The position numbers were made by a program, and so were the translations under genes. The notes under the pieces were generated by a model. That model saw nothing but the letters and a program-made list of their open reading frames with translations. It did no database searches and had not been told where the DNA came from. Below, one piece after another: positions 18,904-28,029 of a stretch of DNA of 64,000 bases; position 1 is the stretch's first letter, and every line of letters begins with the position of its first letter. The stretch comes from Spiribacter salilacus (GTDB lineage Bacteria; Pseudomonadota; Gammaproteobacteria; Nitrococcales; Nitrococcaceae), in contig NZ_WJPP01000004.1 in NCBI RefSeq assembly GCF_009649225.1, positions 1 through 64,000 on the forward strand, given 5' to 3'.

Positions 18904-20600
18904 CGGAATTAACGGATTTAATGCTTGATCCAAAGGCAGCCGCTGAGGCTAAACAGGCTGCTGTGGCTTACCTGGATTGGGATTTGACTGAGCGGCAGCT
19001 GTGCGATTTTGAGCTGCTGGCCAACGGTGGTTTTTCGCCGCTAACCGGGTTTTTAGGTAAAGCCGATTATGACCGTGTTGTCGCAGAAATGCGTTTAGCA
19101 AACGGTGCGCTCTGGCCCATGCCAATTACCCTAGATGTGACCGAAGCCTTCGCGGAGCAACTTGAAACGGGAACGCGCGTTGCGCTGCGAGACCCCGAAG
19201 GCGTGATTCTCGGCATTATCACCGTTGCAGATATTTGGCGTCCCGATCGGTTGATTGAGGCACAGCAGGTGTTTGGCACCACTGATCTAGCCCACCCTGG
19301 GGTGGCCTATTTAATGGAGCAATCGCATCCGGTGTATGTGGGTGGGCAAATCGAGGCGCTCGCTTTGCCAATGCATTATGACTTTGGGCATCTACGCTTA
19401 ACGCCGGCTGAGCTGCGAGCACGCTTTAAACGTGCCGGTTGGCGGCGCGTGGTGGCTTTTCAAACACGCAACCCAATGCATCGGGCACATGTTGAATTGA
19501 CGTTTTTGGCCGCGCGGCAAACGGAAGCCAACTTGCTGATACATCCGGTGGTGGGCATGACGAAGCCGGGTGATGTTGATCATTACTCCCGCGTGCGCTG
19601 CTATGAGCATGTGTTAAAGAAATATCCGGAGCAAACAACCGCGCTATCGCTCCTGCCGCTTGCCATGCGTATGGGTGGGCCAAGAGAGGCGCTGTGGCAT
19701 GCCTTGATTCGGAAAAATTACGGCTGTACGCATTTAATTGTGGGGCGCGATCATGCCGGCCCGGGTAAAGATAGCCAGGGTGAGGATTTTTACGATCCCT
19801 ACGCCGCTCAGGAAATGGTGGCGGAGTATGCCGACGAAGCAGGTATCGAAATGGTGCCGTTTCGGATGATGGTGTACGTGCAGGAGCGGGCAGGCTATGC
19901 ACCGATTGACGAGGTGAATGAAGCCACCGAAACGGTCATGAATATCTCGGGCACAGAGTTTCGCCGTCGCATGCGAGAGGGCTTAGATATTCCGGATTGG
20001 TTTGGTTACCCTGAAGTGGTTGCCGAGCTAAGACGAACCTATCCGCCGCGCGCAAAGCAAGGCATTACGCTGTTTTTTACCGGGCTATCTGGTTCGGGCA
20101 AGTCTACGATTGCCAATGCGGTGATGGCTAAGCTGATGGAGCGTGGTGGCCGGGCGGTCACGTTGCTTGATGGAGATATTGTGCGAAAGCATCTTTCCAG
20201 CGAGCTGGGTTTTTCTAAAGCGGATCGCGATTTGAATATTCGGCGTATCGGCTTTGTGGCCGCCGAAATCTCGCGTAATGGCGGGGTGGCGATTTGTGCG
20301 CCGATTGCGCCTTATGCATCGACTCGGCGCGATGTTAGGGCAATGGTAGAGGCGGTGCACGGTGGTTTTGTGGAAATTCATGTGGCAACGCCAATCGAGG
20401 AATGTGAGCGGCGCGATCGCAAGGGGCTGTACGCTAAAGCCCGTGCGGGTTTGATTAAAGGATTTACGGGCATTGATGATCCGTATGAAGTTCCTGAGCA
20501 GCCAGAGCTAACGCTCGATACGCTGCAGGCCACGCCTGAGGAATTGGCGCAGCAAGTTATTTTGAAGCTTGAGAATTTAGGATTTATCAATTTGCGTTAA
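18900..20600 (+). CDS. Bifunctional sulfate adenylyltransferase / adenylylsulfate kinase
   Basis: Two enzymes of sulfate activation in one chain of 566 residues. The first, ATP sulfurylase (about residues 1-385), makes adenylylsulfate. It has the single-chain Sat motifs QTRNPMHRAH (188-197) and GRDHAGPGKD. The second, APS kinase (about 390-566), makes PAPS, with P-loop GLSGSGKST (395-403), DGDIVRKHLSSELGF and KGLYAKARAGLIKGFTGIDD. Many gammaproteobacteria use the unrelated CysD/CysN pair instead. GTG 18900 overlaps the transporter stop (GTGTGA) and is preceded by GGAGG; ATG 18921 is possible. No other sulfate assimilation gene is adjacent. Confidence 0.93.
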   Translation: MTELTDLMLDPKAAAEAKQAAVAYLDWDLTERQLCDFELLANGGFSPLTGFLGKADYDRVVAEMRLANGALWPMPITLDVTEAFAEQLETGTRVALRDPEGVILGIITVADIWRPDRLIEAQQVFGTTDLAHPGVAYLMEQSHPVYVGGQIEALALPMHYDFGHLRLTPAELRARFKRAGWRRVVAFQTRNPMHRAHVELTFLAARQTEANLLIHPVVGMTKPGDVDHYSRVRCYEHVLKKYPEQTTALSLLPLAMRMGGPREALWHALIRKNYGCTHLIVGRDHAGPGKDSQGEDFYDPYAAQEMVAEYADEAGIEMVPFRMMVYVQERAGYAPIDEVNEATETVMNISGTEFRRRMREGLDIPDWFGYPEVVAELRRTYPPRAKQGITLFFTGLSGSGKSTIANAVMAKLMERGGRAVTLLDGDIVRKHLSSELGFSKADRDLNIRRIGFVAAEISRNGGVAICAPIAPYASTRRDVRAMVEAVHGGFVEIHVATPIEECERRDRKGLYAKARAGLIKGFTGIDDPYEVPEQPELTLDTLQATPEELAQQVILKLENLGFINLR

Positions 20601-20675
20601 CCGCTCATCAGAATTCTTCCTCGAGCCGGCCTGAACACGTTACATTAACGATTACAGATTCAACTGGAGATAGTC

Positions 20676-21137
20676 ATGGCGCGCGGTGTAAATAAGGTAA
20701 TTTTGATTGGCAATTTAGGGGCAGACCCTGAGGTTCGTTACTCGGCAGCAGGCAGTGCGGTAACGAATGCACGGCTTGCAACAACCGATCAGTGGCGTGA
20801 TAAGCAGTCTGGCGAGCAGCAAGAGCGCACAGAATGGCATCGTGTGGTGTTTTTTGGGCGATTGGCAGAAGTGGCTGGAGAATACCTTAAAAAAGGCTCA
20901 AAGGTTTTTGTGGAAGGTCGGCTGCAAACTCGAAAATGGCAGGGGCAAGACGGTCAAGATCGTTACACCACAGAAATTGTGGTGAATGACATGCAAATGC
21001 TAGATGGCCGGGGTGATATGGGCGGAAGTAGCAGTGGCGGTGGCAGCTCAGCGAGCCACGAGGCGGCCAGCGCAGCTCCAGATGAAAGCCAAGCAACGGC
21101 GCCGGTAGACGATTTTGACGACGATATTCCGTTCTAG
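20676..21137 (+). CDS. ssb: Single-stranded DNA-binding protein
   Basis: SSB coats single-stranded DNA in replication, repair and recombination. The product is 153 residues. An N-terminal OB fold occupies about residues 1-112 ([39 protein letters not shown]). A glycine/serine-rich linker follows, and the acidic tip DFDDDIPF recruits partner proteins. CTGGAGA lies eight bases ahead of the ATG. The uvrA-MFS-ssb neighbourhood also occurs in Pseudomonas, here with the sulfate gene inserted. The last four bases (CTAG) are shared with the stop of the convergent gene. Confidence 0.96.
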   Translation: MARGVNKVILIGNLGADPEVRYSAAGSAVTNARLATTDQWRDKQSGEQQERTEWHRVVFFGRLAEVAGEYLKKGSKVFVEGRLQTRKWQGQDGQDRYTTEIVVNDMQMLDGRGDMGGSSSGGGSSASHEAASAAPDESQATAPVDDFDDDIPF

Positions 21138-23722
21138 GGTGTTTTAATGGCGGTAATGGCGTTTGCCACCGCGCTCACGATGCCGCGCTCATCATTGCCA
21201 TAGTCATCGGCGGTGATGGGCGCACCAATAATGATGCGAATATGCCCTCGGCGTGGTATCACCGAGCCGATGGGTAGCACGTTTTGGGCCCCTTCTATCC
21301 AAACAGGCACCACGGGTACCGGGTGAGCCGCTAATAACCGGCCAATACCGGGTCTGAGTGGCTGCAATACGCCGTCTTCCTGACCGCGTTGTCCTTCAGG
21401 AAACCAAATCAGAGAATGGCCACGCTGTAGGCACGCGGCAGCCAGCGCCAAACTGCGCCGGGGAGCGGCACCGGGGTCGATTGGCAAGACACGCGCGACA
21501 TAGCTGAAGGTTCGCTGCACGGGGCCTTTAAACAGTAATCCAGATAACCCGGCCCAAAAAACTGGCTCAAGTTCTTGGCGGCTTAGTGCAGCGGTCAGCG
21601 CAATTGGGTCGTAGGCGCTAACATGACGCGGGGCGATTAAAAATGGCCCACCCTTCGGCAATGCGCCTTCTACCTCGATGCGGGCAAATAAAAAGTTAAT
21701 CAGTTGGCAGCCAAGTAGGGCAGCGCCAGCCCCGGCGTGGCGTAACGGCCCGCGTGGTGCTAGTGCACGTAAATCGCGCGGCTCAAGTAGTCGTTCTGGG
21801 TTAGCTAGTGCCGCGCTCAAGGCCGAGCGTTTTCCATCAGCAGGCGCTTGTTCGCTAGCTTGCTCTGCATTGATACATTCAGAGAGTAAGTCACGCACTG
21901 TTTCTACCCGCGCAATGGCGTCGTCTGCAAGTTCAACACCGGCCCGCTCGCTGATGCTGATGCCCAAATCGACCCAGCTAAGGGAATCTAGGCCTAAATC
22001 TCGGCTCAGCCGGCTATCGGGCGTTAGTCGATGATCATGGAAGCGCTCGGTAAGCAGCGTCCACGTGGCGTTGGCCGCGGGGTCTGCCAAAAGTGCCCGA
22101 TCTTCTGGGGCCATTTCCTCAGGCTGAATGGGGGCTTGATTGAGCGTGTTGTTGTTTTGATGGCTGAGCGTTTGGTATAGCGCGGTGAGTTTATGCCGTC
22201 GAAGCTTGCCTAAACGTGTGCGGGGTAATGGGTCAGGCGAGCGAGCAAACTGGCGTACCTGATGGTGTGAAGGCAGGGTTTGTATGATCGTATCGGCGGC
22301 GGCATCTAATGGGTCTGGGCCATCGGTGGTATCGGGTTCGGGCACCAGAATAGCGACCAGTTGCCCATTGTTATCAAGCACTCCGGCCTCACGAATCATT
22401 GGATGGGCGGAAAGCGCGCGCTCTATGCGTTCTGGGTCAATGTTTTCACCGCCAGGTAGAACGATGGTGGCCGACAGTCGGCCACCGAGACGAAGGTAAC
22501 CATCCTCACCGATTTCACCGGCATCACCCGTTTTAAACCAGCCCTTGTCATCGATGATCGACTCCCGCGGTACCGGATCATTCCAGTAGCCGTTAAACAC
22601 GTTGGGGCCACGGGCCTGAACTTCACCATCCACAATACGCAGCTCTACATTGGAAAGCGGACGGCCAGCTGTATTGAGTTTGCCCTCACCGGGTGCATTC
22701 AGAGTTAGGATCGGCGAGGTTTCTGTTAGGCCATAGCCCGTTGCAATGGTCCAGCCCAAGGCATTGAGTCGGGCACCTAGCTCGGGTGCGAGCGCCGCAC
22801 CACCGCTAACGGCAAGCCGTAAGCCGGGGGCAAGGCGTTTCATGATGGGGCGAAACAACCAACGGCCGGGGTGCCAGCCAAAGCGTGCGTTGGTTTGGAT
22901 GCAGGTGTTTAGTAAGCCATGGAAAATCTTTGCCGCCCACGGGCGTTGTTTGGTGATGCGCGCTTCAAGGCGCGCCCAAATCACCTCATACAACCTCGGT
23001 ACACCCAATAGGATACTGGCATTGCTATCGCGCAGCGCCTCAGCAATTCTTGGCCCAACCAGCGAGCGAGGCAGCACCATCGTGGCCCCGGCAGCCAAGA
23101 CAGTCAGTAGCCCGATGCTAAACGGGTAAACGTGATGCAGCGGCAGCGGAAGCAGGACACGATCGCTGGCCTTAGCGATATTTTCCTCTAATAGCGCATT
23201 CACATTGCTTCTGAGGTTGCCGTGGGTCAGTGGTACCCCTTTGGGTGCGCCCGTCGTGCCTGAGGTGTAAAACAACGCGGCAAGCTGCTCGTCTGCGGGT
23301 GCGTGGGAGGCCCTGGTGTGATTAGTGTCGACGTAATCGGAGAGTTTGGTTTCAATTGTTTCGATTTTTAGCCATTGGCAGTCGGGCTGAAAGGGAAGCT
23401 CACCGAGGGTCTCTTCGCTCACACAAATAATGGTGGGGGCGGAATCTTTGAGCACATGAGTTAAGTCATCACGGCTCATTTGTGTATCTACGGGCACAAT
23501 AATGGCGTTGCTGCGCAAGGTGGCAAGCGCAACCACAACCCACTCAATGCTATTGGGCGCAAATAATAAAACACGATCACCCGGTTGAATGCCTAGGGAT
23601 TCGAGCCAGCGAATCATTGCGCACACATGCTGCTCGAGGGTAACGCGGGTTATTTCTCGGGTCTGCCCTTCGGTGTAGGCGATAACGGCCAGACTTGTGT
23701 CAGCTTGGAAAGCGATCGTCAT
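21134..23722 (-). CDS. Acyl-AMP ligase / acyl carrier / lysophospholipid acyltransferase fusion
   Basis: An 862-residue chain with three domains. Residues about 20-515 are an AMP-forming acyl ligase: [19 protein letters not shown] near 152, GYGLTETSP near 330, [17 protein letters not shown] near 394 and a C-terminal [10 protein letters not shown] lysine region. Residues about 545-620 are an acyl carrier domain with the phosphopantetheine site GLDSLSW (Ser580). Residues about 680-862 are a PlsC-type acyltransferase with HX4D (His700, Asp705), FPEG (774-777) and VPVWIEG. Inferred role: activating fatty acids on the built-in carrier and transferring them to a lysophospholipid or similar acceptor. 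E. coli Aas joins the two enzymes in the opposite order. ATG 23722 follows AGAGGCGGGAAG; an earlier ATG at 23824 would lie inside the upstream gene. Confidence 0.82.
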   Translation of the reverse strand: MTIAFQADTSLAVIAYTEGQTREITRVTLEQHVCAMIRWLESLGIQPGDRVLLFAPNSIEWVVVALATLRSNAIIVPVDTQMSRDDLTHVLKDSAPTIICVSEETLGELPFQPDCQWLKIETIETKLSDYVDTNHTRASHAPADEQLAALFYTSGTTGAPKGVPLTHGNLRSNVNALLEENIAKASDRVLLPLPLHHVYPFSIGLLTVLAAGATMVLPRSLVGPRIAEALRDSNASILLGVPRLYEVIWARLEARITKQRPWAAKIFHGLLNTCIQTNARFGWHPGRWLFRPIMKRLAPGLRLAVSGGAALAPELGARLNALGWTIATGYGLTETSPILTLNAPGEGKLNTAGRPLSNVELRIVDGEVQARGPNVFNGYWNDPVPRESIIDDKGWFKTGDAGEIGEDGYLRLGGRLSATIVLPGGENIDPERIERALSAHPMIREAGVLDNNGQLVAILVPEPDTTDGPDPLDAAADTIIQTLPSHHQVRQFARSPDPLPRTRLGKLRRHKLTALYQTLSHQNNNTLNQAPIQPEEMAPEDRALLADPAANATWTLLTERFHDHRLTPDSRLSRDLGLDSLSWVDLGISISERAGVELADDAIARVETVRDLLSECINAEQASEQAPADGKRSALSAALANPERLLEPRDLRALAPRGPLRHAGAGAALLGCQLINFLFARIEVEGALPKGGPFLIAPRHVSAYDPIALTAALSRQELEPVFWAGLSGLLFKGPVQRTFSYVARVLPIDPGAAPRRSLALAAACLQRGHSLIWFPEGQRGQEDGVLQPLRPGIGRLLAAHPVPVVPVWIEGAQNVLPIGSVIPRRGHIRIIIGAPITADDYGNDERGIVSAVANAITAIKTP

Positions 23723-23747
23723 CTTCCCGCCTCTTTTTGCAGCTAAG

Positions 23748-24347
23748 TTAGCGCATGCCCCGATAAACGGCATGATCGGCAATCGAGAGCATTTGAGTGT
23801 CGCCTGCCGTATCGCCATAGGCATACACTGGATGGTAATCCTCGATCGTTAACGCTTCACGCAGGCGATTAATTTTTTCCTGACCGCGGCAGTTAGGCCC
23901 GGCCAGATTGCCTGTGATTTTTCCGTCTTTGCGCTCAAGCTCGGTAGCAATCACCTCAATGTTTTCCTGCTCGGCCCAAGGGCGAATCCAATCAACGACC
24001 GACGCTGAAACCACAATGACCCGATGACCTGAGCTTTTATGCCAATCGAGTCGCTCTCGCGCCTGAGGGCGCAACAGCTTGGCAAGATGGTTCAGTGCGT
24101 AATGCTCCCCAATTGCGCGAAACTCGGCATCGGGCATACCCCCAAAAAAATGCCGTAAGACATGCACCTTGGCAACATCACGATGCACGATGTTTAAGGG
24201 CACGCCCAGTAACTGGGGTAGAACCTTTACACCCACAGATACGCAATGGGCAAGGCCAAATTGGCGCACCAGTAAATCACTGAGGGTGTCACGGCGCGTT
24301 AGCGTGCCGTCTAGGTCAAAAAGCGCAAGTGGACAATCCGGCTTCAT
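23748..24347 (-). CDS. HAD-IB family phosphatase (SerB/PgpC-like)
   Basis: A 199-residue HAD hydrolase. Motif I is FDLDGTLTRRDT, holding the nucleophilic and acid/base aspartates. Motif II is VVSAS. The metal-binding motif is YAYGDTAGDTQML. The arrangement matches the HAD-IB group that contains phosphoserine phosphatase and the phosphatidylglycerophosphatase PgpC. The substrate is not shown by sequence. The next gene, 25 bases downstream on the same strand, is the ligase-carrier-acyltransferase, so a lipid phosphate substrate is a reasonable guess. ATG 24347 is the only sensible start. Confidence 0.85.
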   Translation of the reverse strand: MKPDCPLALFDLDGTLTRRDTLSDLLVRQFGLAHCVSVGVKVLPQLLGVPLNIVHRDVAKVHVLRHFFGGMPDAEFRAIGEHYALNHLAKLLRPQARERLDWHKSSGHRVIVVSASVVDWIRPWAEQENIEVIATELERKDGKITGNLAGPNCRGQEKINRLREALTIEDYHPVYAYGDTAGDTQMLSIADHAVYRGMR

Positions 24348-24410
24348 GTTGATTCCAGTTTCGTTAATTCGTCTATTCTGCCCGCTTGCGGTACAGGCTG
24401 CATCTTTCCT

Positions 24411-24442
24411 TTTACTGGTCAGAGGCGCCTATGCCCAGTAAA
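24411..24442 (+). promoter_or_regulatory. Inverted repeat upstream of deoD
   Basis: TTTACTGG (24411-24418) pairs with CCAGTAAA (24435-24442), an 8-bp perfect stem. The 16-base loop contains the self-complementary AGGCGCCT (24423-24430). It lies in the 142-base gap between the divergent HAD gene and deoD, 47 bases ahead of the deoD ATG. A weak promoter candidate upstream is TTGATT (24349-24354) and TATTCT (24374-24379), spaced 19 bases. The repeat could be an operator or an RNA hairpin in the deoD leader. Neither is demonstrated. Confidence 0.35.
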
Positions 24443-24489
24443 GTTCGCGTTTAACTATTTGCCATGCGTATAAAGGAGTCAATTCGCTT

Positions 24490-25203
24490 ATGGCCACTCC
24501 GCATATTAGTGCCTCTCCCGGTGATTTTGCCGATACCGTTTTAATGCCTGGTGATCCCTTGCGTGCCAAGGTGATTGCAGAGACCTACCTTGAGGATGCT
24601 CGAGAAGTTACCGCCACGCGCAATATGTTGGGCTATACCGGTACTTACAAAGGGCAGCCCGTCTCGGTGATGGGGTCTGGGATGGGTATCCCGTCTATGT
24701 CGATTTATGCCTTTGAGTTATTCAATGAATATCGCGTTGAAAAGATCATTCGGGTGGGTACCTGCGGGGGCGTTAGCCCTGATGTGGAAGTGAGAGATCT
24801 GATTATTGCGATGGGCGCTTCGACAGATTCCAGTGTTAATCGCACACGGTTTGGTGGCTGCGATTTTGCAGCGATTGCCGATTATGGGCTGTTAGAAGCG
24901 ATGGTTAATACGGCTAAAACCGCTGGGCTTAAAACCCGCGTAGGCAATGTTTTTTCGTCAGAGCTTTTTTATCATCCTAAGCCAGAAATTTTCACCATGA
25001 TGAAGTCGCACGGTATTTTAGCTGTGGAAATGGAGGCCGCCGGTTTATACGGTGCTGCCGCCGAGGCAGGCAAGCGTGCGGTGAGTATTCTGACCGTTAG
25101 CGATCATGTGGTAACGGGTGCGTCGACAAGTGCCGAAGAGCGTCAGAATACTTTTCACGACATGATGCAAGTGGCGCTTGAGGCCGCAAACGCAGTCGAC
25201 TAG
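24490..25203 (+). CDS. deoD: Purine nucleoside phosphorylase, DeoD type
   Basis: Splits purine (deoxy)nucleosides with phosphate into the base and (deoxy)ribose-1-phosphate, for purine salvage. The product is 237 residues (E. coli 239) of the hexameric NP-I family. Landmarks are MPGDPLRAK near the start (phosphate loop), [27 protein letters not shown] (ribose binding), and [19 protein letters not shown], which holds the base-binding aspartate. GGAG at 24475-24478 serves the ATG. It opens the long plus-strand run that continues to 47132. Confidence 0.95.
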   Translation: MATPHISASPGDFADTVLMPGDPLRAKVIAETYLEDAREVTATRNMLGYTGTYKGQPVSVMGSGMGIPSMSIYAFELFNEYRVEKIIRVGTCGGVSPDVEVRDLIIAMGASTDSSVNRTRFGGCDFAAIADYGLLEAMVNTAKTAGLKTRVGNVFSSELFYHPKPEIFTMMKSHGILAVEMEAAGLYGAAAEAGKRAVSILTVSDHVVTGASTSAEERQNTFHDMMQVALEAANAVD

Positions 25204-25223
25204 GTGAACGGAGGCATATTGCG

Positions 25224-26567
25224 ATGCGGGTGACTATTTTTGGGACGGGCTATGTTGGCCTAGTGACGGGCGCATGCCTTGCCGAGGTAGGCAATGACGT
25301 GATTTGCGTGGATGTCGATGCCGATAAAATCGAGCGACTGAACCATGGTGAAATCCCGATTTATGAACCGGGCCTAGAAATGATCGTGACCCGTAATCAC
25401 CAAGCGGGGCGGCTGCAGTTTACAACCGACGCCGCGAGTGCGGTTGACCATGGTGAGGTGCAGTTTATTGCCGTGGGCACGCCCCCGGATGAAGATGGGT
25501 CTGCCGATTTACAATACGTCTTGGCGGTTGCCGATACGATTGCAACGCATATGAATGACTATACGGTTGTGGTAGATAAATCGACGGTACCCGTCGGTAC
25601 TGCCGATCGGGTCAGTCAGGCCGTAGCACAGCGTTTAACGGCGCGTGGCGTGGATATTCCATTTGCGGTGGTCTCTAACCCAGAGTTTCTTAAAGAAGGC
25701 GCCGCGGTTGAAGACTTTATGAAACCTGAGCGTGTGGTAATTGGCAGTGACGATGAGCAGGCTCTTGAGGTTTTGCGCGCACTGTATTCACCGTTTAACC
25801 GTAATCATGACCGGCTTATTACCATGGATGTGCGCTCGGCCGAACTCACTAAATATGCCGCGAATGCCATGCTCGCCACCAAAATCAGTTTTATGAACGA
25901 GTTGGCGAACATTGCCGATCGTGTGGGTGCAGATATAGAGCGTGTGCGGGTGGGTATTGGTTCAGATCCACGTATTGGCTATCACTTTATTTATCCCGGT
26001 GCAGGCTACGGTGGGTCTTGTTTTCCGAAAGATGTGCAGGCGCTCGGGCGCACTGCGCAGCAAGTTGGGTATGAGCCGGCGCTGCTCAACGCGGTTGAGA
26101 CGGTAAATGATCGGCAAAAAGGCTACGTGTTTGAGCAGATTCAATCGCATTACAACGGCAATTTAAAAGGCTGCTGCTTTGCGCTTTGGGGCTTGGCGTT
26201 TAAACCCAATACGGACGATATGCGTGAGGCGGCAAGCCGGCGGTTAATGGAAGCTTTATGGGCCGAAGGGGCGCAGGTACAAGCTTTTGATCCCAAAGCG
26301 TTAGAAGAAACGCAAAGAATTTATAAAGATCAGAGCCAGCTGACACTATGCGAAACGGCAGAGGCAGCGCTCGAAGGGGCTGATGCCCTGGTGATTATGA
26401 CCGAGTGGAATGTGTTTCGTAGCCCAGACTTTGGGCATATACAAGACACTTTGGCGGCGCCCGTTATCTTTGATGGTCGAAATTTGTACGATCCTGTGGA
26501 TATGGCAGAGATGGGCTTTCGCTATTACTGCATTGGTCGTCCTTCTATTGATCCGGTAAAGCGCTAA
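25224..26567 (+). CDS. ugd: UDP-glucose 6-dehydrogenase
   Basis: Oxidises UDP-glucose to UDP-glucuronate with two NAD+, feeding surface polysaccharide synthesis. The product is 447 residues, with the N-terminal NAD fold [40 protein letters not shown], and the catalytic cysteine Cys266 in [10 protein letters not shown]. The C-terminal domain includes [16 protein letters not shown]. The GGSCFPKD form argues for UDP-glucose rather than GDP-mannose dehydrogenase, which I recall as GGSCLPKD. It overlaps the following guanylyltransferase by one base (TAATG). Confidence 0.92.
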   Translation: MRVTIFGTGYVGLVTGACLAEVGNDVICVDVDADKIERLNHGEIPIYEPGLEMIVTRNHQAGRLQFTTDAASAVDHGEVQFIAVGTPPDEDGSADLQYVLAVADTIATHMNDYTVVVDKSTVPVGTADRVSQAVAQRLTARGVDIPFAVVSNPEFLKEGAAVEDFMKPERVVIGSDDEQALEVLRALYSPFNRNHDRLITMDVRSAELTKYAANAMLATKISFMNELANIADRVGADIERVRVGIGSDPRIGYHFIYPGAGYGGSCFPKDVQALGRTAQQVGYEPALLNAVETVNDRQKGYVFEQIQSHYNGNLKGCCFALWGLAFKPNTDDMREAASRRLMEALWAEGAQVQAFDPKALEETQRIYKDQSQLTLCETAEAALEGADALVIMTEWNVFRSPDFGHIQDTLAAPVIFDGRNLYDPVDMAEMGFRYYCIGRPSIDPVKR

Positions 26568-27985
26568 TGACCGTTTATCCCGTTATTCTGTCTGGTGGTA
26601 TTGGTTCACGGCTATGGCCGCTGTCACGTGAGTGCTGGCCAAAGCAATTTTTGGATGTGGCGGCAAGCGGTAGAACGCTCGTTCAGCAGACATTAGACCG
26701 TTTAGACGGTGTGGCCGATCTTAAGGCGCCGCTGGTGGTTTGTAATGAAGCCCATCGATTTTTAGTGGCAGAGCAGCTGCGGGATAATCCATTGGGCCCG
26801 GCGCGTATTTTGCTTGAGCCGGTGGGGCGTAACACGGCACCTGCGATTGCGGTGGCTGCCCTGCAGGCGCTGCAAGAGGCGCCTGATGCGATTTTGGCGG
26901 TATTCCCAGCCGATCATTTGGTGGCCAATCCAGATGCCCTGCGAGCAGCAGTTGAGACCGGAGTGCGCGCTGCCGCTGATGGCTGGCTGGTCACCTTTGG
27001 CATTGTTCCTGAGCGCCCTGAAACCGGCTATGGCTATATTGAGGGTGGGGATGCCGTTGAGGCCCACCCGCAGGCGCAGCATGTTAAGCAATTTGTTGAA
27101 AAGCCAGATTTAGCCACCGCCAAGGCGTATTTGGAAAATGGCGGTTTTTTCTGGAATAGCGGCATGTTTGTTCTGCAGGCAGCCCGTTATTTAGAAGTGC
27201 TAAAAACGCATGCGCCAGATATTTTGCACGCCTGTGAAGCCGCGATGGAGCAAGCCCAGCGCGATTTAGACTTTGTACGCTTAGGTGAAGAGGCCTTTGC
27301 CAAATGTCCATCAGAGTCCATTGATATTGCCGTAATGGAAAAAACCGATGCGGCGGTTAGCATTCCGCTGGATGCAGGCTGGAATGACCTGGGCTCCTGG
27401 GCTACCTTGATGGATGCGGCAGAGCCGGATGCCAACGGCAATGTGATTTTTGGCGATGTTCTGTTAGAGGATAGTTCAAGCAACTATCTGCGTGCAGAAA
27501 GTCGGTTAATTGCCACGGTGGGGTTGAAAGACCATGTGGTGGTTGAAACCGCTGATTCGGTTTTGGTGGCCCCGCGGGATCGGGTGCAAGATGTTAAACA
27601 AATTGTGAGTCAATTGCAGCAAATAGGCCGAAGCGAAGCAAGCGAGCACCGTCAGGTGCATCGGCCTTGGGGTAGTTATGAGTCTTTGATCGTTGCGGGC
27701 CGGTTTCAGGTTAAACGGATTATTGTGAATCCGGGTTGCCGATTGTCGCTGCAGCAACATCACCACCGAGCAGAACATTGGGTGGTTGTGCGAGGCACGG
27801 CAAAGGTCGTACGCGGTGAAGAATCGTTTTTGCTGAGCGAAGATCAGTCCACTTACATCCCCTTGGGAACGGTCCATCGACTGGAAAACCCGGGGATGAT
27901 TCCGCTGGAGCTTGTCGAGGTGCAGTCAGGCAGCTATTTAGGTGAAGATGACATCACGCGGTTTGAGGATGTCTATGGGCGTTAA
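26567..27985 (+). CDS. Mannose-1-phosphate guanylyltransferase / mannose-6-phosphate isomerase
   Basis: Makes GDP-mannose from mannose-1-phosphate and GTP; the C-terminal cupin part gives phosphomannose isomerase activity in the two-domain family (ManC/AlgA/CpsB). The product is 472 residues, the usual length. The nucleotidyltransferase signature [15 protein letters not shown] is at residues 8-22 and FVEKPD near residue 175. The cupin end has [13 protein letters not shown] and [14 protein letters not shown]. It is coupled to ugd by a one-base overlap, but no glycosyltransferase or polymerase gene is nearby. The two may supply several polysaccharides. Confidence 0.93.
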   Translation: MTVYPVILSGGIGSRLWPLSRECWPKQFLDVAASGRTLVQQTLDRLDGVADLKAPLVVCNEAHRFLVAEQLRDNPLGPARILLEPVGRNTAPAIAVAALQALQEAPDAILAVFPADHLVANPDALRAAVETGVRAAADGWLVTFGIVPERPETGYGYIEGGDAVEAHPQAQHVKQFVEKPDLATAKAYLENGGFFWNSGMFVLQAARYLEVLKTHAPDILHACEAAMEQAQRDLDFVRLGEEAFAKCPSESIDIAVMEKTDAAVSIPLDAGWNDLGSWATLMDAAEPDANGNVIFGDVLLEDSSSNYLRAESRLIATVGLKDHVVVETADSVLVAPRDRVQDVKQIVSQLQQIGRSEASEHRQVHRPWGSYESLIVAGRFQVKRIIVNPGCRLSLQQHHHRAEHWVVVRGTAKVVRGEESFLLSEDQSTYIPLGTVHRLENPGMIPLELVEVQSGSYLGEDDITRFEDVYGR

Positions 27986-27993
27986 AGATCACG

Positions 27994-28022
27994 TTGTCGC
28001 CGCTGCCATCGGCTAGTATTCT
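27994..28022 (+). promoter_or_regulatory. Candidate promoter for miaB, predicting a leaderless start
   Basis: TTGTCG (27994-27999) and TATTCT (28017-28022) are separated by exactly 17 bases, each matching four of six consensus positions. Transcription would begin about seven bases after the -10, at 28029-28030, which is the miaB ATG itself. No ribosome binding site precedes that ATG. This is a prediction from spacing and sequence only. Confidence 0.35.
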
Positions 28023-28029
28023 TCGCGCT

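Noticed and set aside
24346-24441. 31-codon frame whose translation looks like a signal peptide ending AYAQ
   Set aside because: It has no ribosome binding site, overlaps the start of the HAD gene, and consists only of a hydrophobic stretch. It is best explained by chance in the intergenic gap.
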